Source of the DNA: an uncultured Prevotella sp.
GTDB taxonomy: Bacteria; Bacteroidota; Bacteroidia; Bacteroidales; Bacteroidaceae
Assembly: GCA_938018155.1 (NCBI GenBank)
Contig: CALIIG010000043.1
Coordinates: forward strand, 1-6,658
DNA: 6,658 nt
Direction of reading: 5' to 3'
The notes under the pieces were generated by a model that made no database searches, was not told the DNA's origin, and was given only the letters and a program-made list of their open reading frames with translations. The translations under genes and the position numbers were made by a program. Positions within the stretch are counted from its first letter, which is position 1. Every line of letters begins with the position of its first letter. Below, piece after piece: positions 1-5,220 of the stretch.

Positions 1-1
1 T

Positions 2-445
2 GCACGCCTATTTGCTCGCATTGTAGCCAATAACGGTGTGGAAGAAATTTTTGAACGTGTGCAGAAGGTTGTCAGTATGATGAAGGATCGTGTAAGTTTT
101 GTGAAAGATCTTTGGCCGTTGTGTTCGTTCTTTTTCATCGCCCCCACTGAATATGATGCCAAGACCGTGAAGAAGCGTTGGAAAGAATATTCTTCCCAAC
201 AGATGACGGAGCTTTGCGAAGTTCTTGAGAATATTGACGATTTCTCGATTGAAGGTCAGGAACCCATTGTCGAAAAATGGATTACTGATAAGGGTTATAA
301 AATGGGTGATGTGATGAATGCTTTCCGCCTTGCTCTCGTCGGGATTGGCAAAGGACCAGGTATGTTCGATATCTCTGCTTTTTTGGGTAAGGATGAAACT
401 ATCCGTCGCTTGAAGAAAGCCATACAGGTTTTGGGACAGGCATAA
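2..445 (+). CDS. gltX: Glutamate--tRNA ligase, C-terminal part (5' end outside window)
   Basis: Only the last 147 codons are present; the frame is open from base 2 to the TAA at 443-445. The enzyme charges tRNA-Glu with glutamate in the cytoplasm. The fragment is the helical anticodon-binding region of a class I GluRS. Recognisable family blocks are [13 protein letters not shown], then [10 protein letters not shown], then KKRWKE, then the [24 protein letters not shown] block, which is very typical of Bacteroidota GluRS. The HIGH and KMSKS active-site motifs would lie upstream of the window. The full enzyme is usually about 500 residues, so roughly 70% is missing. A GTG at 38 is an internal valine codon, not a start: the conserved frame continues upstream of it. 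waaA follows in the same direction after 37 bases, so the two are probably co-transcribed. Identification rests on the conserved C-terminal blocks and is firm. Confidence 0.95.
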   Translation, partial: ARLFARIVANNGVEEIFERVQKVVSMMKDRVSFVKDLWPLCSFFFIAPTEYDAKTVKKRWKEYSSQQMTELCEVLENIDDFSIEGQEPIVEKWITDKGYKMGDVMNAFRLALVGIGKGPGMFDISAFLGKDETIRRLKKAIQVLGQA

Positions 446-483
446 TCGTATGGTTTTAGAGATTCCGAGAAGAAGATAAGCTC

Positions 484-1740
484 ATGTACAATATCTTGAT
501 GTATCTTTATGCTTTTGGCGTGTGGGTTGTATCCCATTTTAGCGAGAAGGTTAAGAAAATGTGGAATGGCGAACACGATGCATTCCGTGTTCTTCAAGAG
601 AAGATAGACCCCAAAGCCCAATATGTTTGGTTTCATGCAGCTTCCCTTGGAGAATTCGAACAAGGACTTCCTTTGATGGAACGTATTCGTGAAGAGCATC
701 CTGCATACAAGATATTGCTGACCTTTTTCTCCCCATCGGGTTATGAAGTTCGTAAGGATTATGCCGGTGCTGACATCTGTTGTTATTTACCTCTCGACAC
801 AAAGTGTAACGCACAACGCTTTTTAGACATTGTCAATCCGTCGATGGTGTTCTTCATTAAGTATGAATTTTGGTACAATTACTTGCATATTCTGAAGAGC
901 CGTAGCGTGCCCGTGTACAGTGTTTCAAGTATATTCCGTCCTGATCAGGTGTTTTTTAAATGGTATGGCAAACAATATGGACGCGTCCTTCATTGTATAA
1001 GCCATTTCTTTGTACAGAACGAAGAAAGCCGAAAACTTTTGCATCGGGTAGGACTTAACAATGTAAGCGTGGTAGGAGATACACGTTTTGACCGTGTCTT
1101 AGAGATTAAAAAGGTATCAAAAAAACTTCCTTTAATAGAAGCCTTTATTGAAGGAAACAAGCCAAATACTGATGATAACACTTTAAAAGAAAAGCCTAAA
1201 GTTTTTGTAGCGGGCTCGTCATGGTCTCCTGATGAAGATGTATTTATCGATTATTTCAATCGTCATCCGCAGTGGAAACTGATTATTGCACCACATGTTA
1301 TCAGCAAAGAACATTTAGAACAAATATTACAGAGGGTAAAGCTTAAAGCCGTACGTTATACGCAAGCTAATGAAAATGATGCACGTAATGCAGAGTGCAT
1401 CATTATCGATTGTTTCGGTTTGTTGTCGAGTATTTATCATTATGCCGATGTCTCTTATGTAGGAGGCGGTTTCGGTGTGGGCATTCACAACGTACTTGAA
1501 GCGGCTGTTTGGGACATCCCTGTTATATTTGGCCCGAACAATAAGCATTTTAGAGAGGCGCAAGGCCTGCTGAAAGCCGGCGGAGGATTTGAGATAACCG
1601 ATAACGAAAGTTTTGAAAAGGTGATGTCTCAATTCCGGCAAGACGACCGTGCACTTGCGGAAGCCGGTCATAAGGCTGGCCAGTTTGTTGCCGGTTTATC
1701 AGGTGCAACAGATAAAATACTGCAAGAAATTAATTTGTAA
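484..1740 (+). CDS. waaA: 3-deoxy-D-manno-octulosonic acid (Kdo) transferase, GT30 family
   Basis: Transfers Kdo from CMP-Kdo to the lipid A precursor at the cytoplasmic face of the inner membrane, the first inner-core step of lipopolysaccharide synthesis. At 418 residues it matches the usual length (E. coli WaaA is 425). Residues 2-18 are hydrophobic and aromatic, fitting the N-terminal membrane-association segment. The N-terminal Rossmann half has HAASLGE (51-57), whose Glu57 aligns with the catalytic base of the family, and FFSPSG (81-86). GDTRFDR (198-204) closes this half. The C-terminal half has APH (269-271), VGGGF (326-330), HNVLEAA (335-341) and PNNKHF (351-356), the nucleotide-sugar site. 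Residues 223-238 form a polar linker between the halves. The start is an ATG preceded by a purine-rich GAGAAGAAGA. Whether it adds one or more Kdo residues cannot be read from the sequence. A strong terminator follows the stop. Confidence 0.95.
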   Translation: MYNILMYLYAFGVWVVSHFSEKVKKMWNGEHDAFRVLQEKIDPKAQYVWFHAASLGEFEQGLPLMERIREEHPAYKILLTFFSPSGYEVRKDYAGADICCYLPLDTKCNAQRFLDIVNPSMVFFIKYEFWYNYLHILKSRSVPVYSVSSIFRPDQVFFKWYGKQYGRVLHCISHFFVQNEESRKLLHRVGLNNVSVVGDTRFDRVLEIKKVSKKLPLIEAFIEGNKPNTDDNTLKEKPKVFVAGSSWSPDEDVFIDYFNRHPQWKLIIAPHVISKEHLEQILQRVKLKAVRYTQANENDARNAECIIIDCFGLLSSIYHYADVSYVGGGFGVGIHNVLEAAVWDIPVIFGPNNKHFREAQGLLKAGGGFEITDNESFEKVMSQFRQDDRALAEAGHKAGQFVAGLSGATDKILQEINL

Positions 1741-1752
1741 TATATCAACAAC

Positions 1753-1802
1753 AATCCCCTGAAAGCATTGTGTTTTCGGGGGATTATTGTTTCTTATTTT
1801 TT
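1753..1802 (+). terminator. Rho-independent terminator of the gltX-waaA transcript
   Basis: Arms at 1753-1764 and 1774-1785 form a 12-bp stem with a 9-base loop. On the + strand every position pairs, with one wobble (T1760 with G1778). A T-rich tract (1786-1802, ending in six T) follows. It begins 13 bases after the waaA stop. On the - strand the same position becomes a C-A mismatch and the bases beyond are not a clean U tract, so it mainly serves waaA. The T tract overlaps the last codons (Lys-Lys-stop) of the converging aminotransferase gene. Confidence 0.9.
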
Positions 1803-2954
1803 CAAAACGCCAATCATGCGTCGTAAACCTTCCTTTAAAGTGGCTCTCGGACAGGCCAAATTGATACGCAAATAGCCTTCTCCTGCTTCTTTTCCATATA
1901 ATGTTCCACTATTCACGAAAACTTTTCCTTCGTGCAAAAGTTTTGTAGTGGCCTTGTCACTTGTAAGTCCGGTCTTGCTAATATCAACCCAGGCCAGGTA
2001 GGTTGCCTCTGATTTTATTACCTCAACTTGTGGTAATTGTTCAGCAAAGGTATCCTTAAGCAGATTATAATTCTCCTGAATATACCCTCTTAACTCGTCT
2101 AACCACTCTTCGCTTTCATTATAGGCGGCCTTTAATCCTTCCACACCGAATGGATTCACATCGCATACTTCGTATATGTTAATTACACGATTTATCCGGC
2201 GTCGCATCTCTTTGTCGCTACAAATCAGATAGGCATTCTGCAGTCCGGCAGTATTAAAGGCCTTTGACGGTGAACTAAGGGTTACCGAAACATTCTGGTT
2301 TCCCTCGTTGACAGCTGCAAAAGGAATAAACGTTTGGCCGGGCATGGTAAGCTCACAATGTATTTCATCCGATATAACCTTAACACCATGGCATCGGCAT
2401 ATTTCTCCTATTCGTTCCAATTCGTTGCGTGTCCACAATCGGCCCACGGGATTATGGGGGTTGCAAAGCAGGAATACGGTTGTACGTTCATCACGGCATT
2501 GACGTTCAAAATCGTCCCAGTCAATGATGTAAGAATCGCCTTTTCTAATCAGCTTGCTTTCGGCAATCTCGCACCCCTGATTGCGAATCGATGAGAAAAA
2601 ACAGTTATAAACCGGAGTCATTACAACCACCTTGTCACCTGGTAACGTCAGGGCTTTTATACTACAACTAACCGCAGGCACTACGCCACTGGTGTATAGA
2701 ATCCAGTTACGTTCAATATTCCACCGGTGACGACGCCGTTGCCATGATACAATGGCATCGTAATAGCCCTCGTCTACCTCTGTATATCCAAACACACCGT
2801 GTTCTACTCTCCGTGTAAGAGCCTTTTTGATGGCGGGCGATGCTTCAAAATCCATATCGGCAACCCACAATGGAATAACGCCGTCTTCTTTTATTTCATC
2901 CCATTTATACGACCCCGATCCACGCCGGTTAATCTGTTTGTCAAAAATACTCAT
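1794..2954 (-). CDS. MalY/PatB-family PLP-dependent aminotransferase / cystathionine beta-lyase
   Basis: A fold-type I PLP enzyme of 386 residues, close to the usual 385-400 of MalY/PatB proteins. These carry out C-S beta-elimination on cystathionine or related cysteine conjugates (releasing pyruvate, ammonia and a thiol), sometimes with transaminase activity. Visible features: the N-terminal motif PLWVADMDF (28-36), typical of this subfamily; YTSGVVPAV (87-95); the PLP-contacting NPHNPVGR (165-172); SDEIH (195-199) with Asp196 positioned for the pyridine nitrogen; SPSKAFN (228-234) with Lys231 as the Schiff-base lysine; and Arg363 in RINLACPR as the likely substrate carboxylate ligand. All key residues are present. 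No signal peptide, so cytoplasmic. It starts 6 bases after the DUF3737 stop and is probably translated from the same mRNA. The substrate is not resolved: methionine/cysteine metabolism is likely but inferred. E. coli MalY also represses MalT as a moonlighting role, and nothing here indicates that. Confidence 0.9.
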   Translation of the reverse strand: MSIFDKQINRRGSGSYKWDEIKEDGVIPLWVADMDFEASPAIKKALTRRVEHGVFGYTEVDEGYYDAIVSWQRRRHRWNIERNWILYTSGVVPAVSCSIKALTLPGDKVVVMTPVYNCFFSSIRNQGCEIAESKLIRKGDSYIIDWDDFERQCRDERTTVFLLCNPHNPVGRLWTRNELERIGEICRCHGVKVISDEIHCELTMPGQTFIPFAAVNEGNQNVSVTLSSPSKAFNTAGLQNAYLICSDKEMRRRINRVINIYEVCDVNPFGVEGLKAAYNESEEWLDELRGYIQENYNLLKDTFAEQLPQVEVIKSEATYLAWVDISKTGLTSDKATTKLLHEGKVFVNSGTLYGKEAGEGYLRINLACPRATLKEGLRRMIGVLKK

Positions 2955-2960
2955 AGCCTG

Positions 2961-3806
2961 TTATTCACGTTTCATAATCTTACAATCGTGTCCTTTTGCA
3001 TACTCATCGTATGTAATCGAGCCTATTTCGTCAGCGATAATAGTCCCTGAGACAGGGTTTTTAATATTGGTAATTGCACCGTTAATGTTGGCATTGATGT
3101 TGGTGCAGTCTTCAAAGGCACGGTCACAAGCCTTGTCAAAGGTACAATTTTCGAGCGTTATGTTATCGGCATAGCAAACAGGCTGCTCGCCTGCAATATA
3201 GCATCGAACCAGCTTTATGTTCTTAGAGTGCCATGCCAGGAACTCACCGTCGAGGTCTGAATCGTATATTGTTACGTTGTCACACTCCCAAAAGGCGTCC
3301 TTCGTAACAATTTTGGCATGATGAATCTCTACATTTTTACAGTATTGAAAAACATATTTGGCATCAGATATAAGCCCGTCAACGTAGATATTACTCGAAA
3401 ACATAAACGGGTATGTGCCCTGATGCAGTTCAACGTTTTTCAGTTTCAGTCCGTCAACACGCCAAAAGGTTTCATCGGCATCGTTTATTTTCACATTCTC
3501 CAGCTCCAGATTCTTCATCTCTCTAAAGAATTTCGGGCCATCAATTATACAGTCTTTCATCACCATATCGTTGCTATACCATATAGCCGAACGGCTGCCT
3601 TCTGCAAAGTAACAGCTTGTGATGAGGCTGTGATCAACGTGCCACCATGGGTATTTACCGTAAAATTTACTGTCGTGGCATTCAATATTCCGACAGCATT
3701 TTATTCCCGACTCGCCGTCGGTAATGGTTATATTCTCGAGCTTTACGTCGTGTGCGCCAAAGAGAGGACGCTCTCCACCAAACGTCAAATCGTGTATTGT
3801 ATCCAT
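2961..3806 (-). CDS. DUF3737 family protein, predicted right-handed beta-helix (function unknown)
   Basis: A 281-residue protein resembling the DUF3737 family, which has no established function. Residues 18-255 divide by eye into about 12 rungs of 19-21 residues. Most open with an (Asn/Asp/Gly)-hydrophobic-X-hydrophobic strand and many end in a small aromatic block such as PWWHV, AIWYS, TFWRV, AFWEC or LAWHS. This is the pattern of a right-handed beta-helix with a stacked aromatic ladder (roughly W55, W76, F94, W115, F134, F153, W173, W192, F231). Thirteen or so cysteines are scattered through it. No signal peptide or membrane segment is seen, so it is probably cytoplasmic. Such folds often bind or modify carbohydrates, but no pectate-lyase or hydrolase catalytic motif was recognised. 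The ATG at 3806 follows an A/T-rich leader with no Shine-Dalgarno. It is the first gene of a probable operon with the PLP enzyme downstream. Confidence 0.85.
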   Translation of the reverse strand: MDTIHDLTFGGERPLFGAHDVKLENITITDGESGIKCCRNIECHDSKFYGKYPWWHVDHSLITSCYFAEGSRSAIWYSNDMVMKDCIIDGPKFFREMKNLELENVKINDADETFWRVDGLKLKNVELHQGTYPFMFSSNIYVDGLISDAKYVFQYCKNVEIHHAKIVTKDAFWECDNVTIYDSDLDGEFLAWHSKNIKLVRCYIAGEQPVCYADNITLENCTFDKACDRAFEDCTNINANINGAITNIKNPVSGTIIADEIGSITYDEYAKGHDCKIMKRE

Positions 3807-3822
3807 AAAAATAATCTATGAT

Positions 3823-3852
3823 GAAAACTAATGATATTGTATAACACACAAA
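3823..3852 (-). promoter_or_regulatory. Candidate promoter for the DUF3737-aminotransferase operon
   Basis: Read on the - strand, TTTG (3849-3852) is followed after 18 bases by TAGTTTTC (3823-3830), a 7-of-8 match to the Bacteroidota -7 element TAnnTTTG. The spacing is one base shorter than the usual 19-21. Transcription would begin about 10 bases upstream of the ATG at 3806. The region is A/T-rich, so a chance match is possible. Confidence 0.3.
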
Positions 3853-3910
3853 ATCTATGCCAAATTATGCCCTCTTTCGGTCTTATCCATATACTATTAT
3901 AATAAAGGTG

Positions 3911-3957
3911 TAGGCAGGTTAAACAAATAAGTCCGAAGCCTGTAAAGGCTCCGGACT
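3911..3957 (-). terminator. Rho-independent terminator of mdh
   Basis: Arms at 3930-3940 and 3947-3957 form an 11-bp stem with a 6-base loop, 30 bases past the mdh stop. On the - strand all eleven positions pair, including one G-U (complements of 3951 and 3936). On the + strand that position is an A-C mismatch. The - strand then continues with a T-rich TATTTGTTTAA, as expected for mdh termination. Confidence 0.85.
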
Positions 3958-3987
3958 GTATTTTATAACTTTTAAGCGATAACCTTA

Positions 3988-5022
3988 TTAAAGGTTAGCG
4001 TTGTCGTCTTTCCACTTATCAACTGGAGGTACAATGCCTAAGTTGATTACTTCCTGACGCATATCGCAGAGGTGTTTGTACGACTTCTGCAGGTCTTCCA
4101 TCTCTTCCTTTGTGCCATTAGGCTCTGTGTAGTGAACACCCGTAGCGTCAATGGTTGTAGGCAGTGCCATCATCACGTCCTTAATACCCAGTCCGGGCAG
4201 GTTGGCATAGCAACCAGCGGGCAACGTAAACTTCTCACCGCCCATAGCTGCCTCAATCATTTTCACTGCGTTATAGGCAGGACTCTGGAACGAGCTGCGG
4301 CCACGGAGCTTGATAATACGTGAGCCACCCTGTGTGGTTATTTGCTTAATCTCAGCCCAGCGTTCTGGCGACAGACCCATTTCTGCGAGGGGTTTGCCGT
4401 CAATTTTTACCTGCGAGGCAAATACGGCCATCTGTTCGCCATGGCCACCAAAGGTGTGAGCACCGGTAACCTTGTCCTGCTGTACACCAAATTCGTGTGC
4501 AAGAGCTTGCTGTAAACGGGTCGAATCCAATGCAGCAAGCGAAGTAAGCTGATTAGGTTTCAGGCCTGAGTGGATAAGAGCAGTAAGTGCAGTAACATCA
4601 GCAGGGTTGAAAATAACAACAACGTGCTTCACATCGGGGCAGTATTTCTTGATGTTTTCGCCGAAGTCAGCAGCAATTTTGCAGTTGCCTTTCAGCAAAT
4701 CCTCACGGGTCATACCGTCTTTACGTGGTGCTCCACCCGAAGAAATAATATACTTTGCGCCAGTAAAGGCTTTCTTCGCAGCCTCTGCTACTTTCTCAGG
4801 ATTGTTCATATCCTCAACAGCTGGTGCGTAATAAGAGAGGTTTGCACCAGGGAAAGCGCACTGCTCCATTTCGTCGAACACTCCGTGTACGCCCGGTTCG
4901 AAGATGTCATACAGGCAGATGTTAGGAGTAAGACCGAGCGAAAGGGCGGTCTGTACCATGTTAGATCCAATCATACCGCCGGCACCGACGATAAGCAGTT
5001 TTTCGTTTGTTAAATACTTCAT
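3988..5022 (-). CDS. mdh: Malate dehydrogenase (NAD-dependent, lactate/malate dehydrogenase family)
   Basis: Reversibly oxidises malate to oxaloacetate with NAD in the cytoplasm. In anaerobic Bacteroidota it runs mainly toward malate in the branch leading to fumarate and succinate. The N-terminal Rossmann domain shows GAGGMIG (13-19) and Asp39 at the end of the second strand, favouring NAD. Substrate residues are in place: Arg100 and Arg106 in APRKDGMTRED (98-108), Asn139 in FNP, Asp166 and Arg169 in LDSTR, and catalytic His194 in GGHGEQ. Arg100 at the specificity loop argues for malate over lactate. At 344 residues it is longer than classical bacterial MDHs (about 310), with a C-terminal tail through GIVPPVDKW, and it carries LRGRSSFQSPAY (239-250) where classical enzymes have a different loop. 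This is the divergent Bacteroidota-type MDH. It appears monocistronic, with its own terminator and a candidate promoter in the divergent region. Confidence 0.93.
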   Translation of the reverse strand: MKYLTNEKLLIVGAGGMIGSNMVQTALSLGLTPNICLYDIFEPGVHGVFDEMEQCAFPGANLSYYAPAVEDMNNPEKVAEAAKKAFTGAKYIISSGGAPRKDGMTREDLLKGNCKIAADFGENIKKYCPDVKHVVVIFNPADVTALTALIHSGLKPNQLTSLAALDSTRLQQALAHEFGVQQDKVTGAHTFGGHGEQMAVFASQVKIDGKPLAEMGLSPERWAEIKQITTQGGSRIIKLRGRSSFQSPAYNAVKMIEAAMGGEKFTLPAGCYANLPGLGIKDVMMALPTTIDATGVHYTEPNGTKEEMEDLQKSYKHLCDMRQEVINLGIVPPVDKWKDDNANL

Positions 5023-5110
5023 AGCTACGTAATATGTTTAAGAAATGTTTGAATTTAGTTCAAAATACGCTGTCAGCATGGCGCGATAACGTGCTTAACC
5101 CTCAGCATTG

Positions 5111-5118
5111 CAAAGTTA
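5111..5118 (-). promoter_or_regulatory. Candidate -7 element for mdh
   Basis: On the - strand this reads TAACTTTG, an exact match to TAnnTTTG. The expected TTTG about 20 bases upstream is poor (TAAA at 5139-5142), so only half the promoter is convincing. It would give mdh a leader of about 80 bases. It is the only exact match on this strand in the gap. Confidence 0.45.
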
Positions 5119-5158
5119 ACAAAAAAAGAATACATAGGTTTATTTGCGCCCATTTTAA

Positions 5159-5190
5159 TTTGTTGTATATTCTTAAAAGACGTATCTTTG
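5159..5190 (+). promoter_or_regulatory. Bacteroidota sigma-ABfr-type promoter for the aminopeptidase gene
   Basis: TTTG at 5159-5162, a 20-base spacer, then TATCTTTG at 5183-5190. This matches both halves of the Bacteroidota consensus TTTG-N19-21-TAnnTTTG exactly. Transcription should start near 5196-5199, leaving a leader of about 23 bases to the ATG at 5221 or about 45 to the ATG at 5242. Confidence 0.8.
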
Positions 5191-5220
5191 CTAAGTCGGT
5201 TTAGCAATTTAAATTTCTAA

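Larger units (their letters stand above)
3807..3987. other. Intergenic gap between mdh and the DUF3737 operon
   Basis: A 181-base non-coding stretch, A/T-rich next to the DUF3737 start. It holds the mdh terminator (3911-3957) and a weak promoter candidate for the DUF3737 operon (3823-3852). I saw no small ORF, RNA gene or repeat in the remainder. Because the mdh terminator separates them, the DUF3737 operon is probably an independent unit although it lies downstream of mdh on the same strand. Confidence 0.7.
5023..5220. other. Divergent promoter region between mdh and the Xaa-Pro aminopeptidase gene
   Basis: A 198-base non-coding stretch between two genes pointing away from each other. The right half holds a strong Bacteroidota promoter for the + strand gene, and the middle holds a -7-like element for mdh. 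The piece next to mdh (5023-5105) would be its leader of roughly 80 bases. I saw no riboswitch-like fold or clear operator in it. Confidence 0.75.

Noticed and set aside
295..699. 134-codon open frame on the - strand spanning the gltX-waaA junction
   Set aside because: It covers the conserved ends of two real + strand genes, and its product resembles nothing recognisable.
3318..3821. 167-codon open frame on the + strand
   Set aside because: It lies antisense to the DUF3737 gene, whose - strand product has a clear repeat pattern. The + strand product shows no domain, so it is a shadow.
3981..3996. Short inverted repeat (AACCTT ... AAGGTT) at the mdh stop codon
   Set aside because: Only 6 bp of A/T-rich stem with no T tract after it. 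The nearby 11-bp hairpin at 3930-3957 explains termination better.
4570..5013. 147-codon open frame on the + strand
   Set aside because: Antisense to the N-terminal domain of mdh, where the - strand frame carries all the dehydrogenase motifs.
5206..5220. A/T palindrome AATTTAAATT just before the aminopeptidase ATG
   Set aside because: It falls in the expected A/T-rich leader of a Bacteroidota gene, and so short an A/T palindrome is likely by chance.
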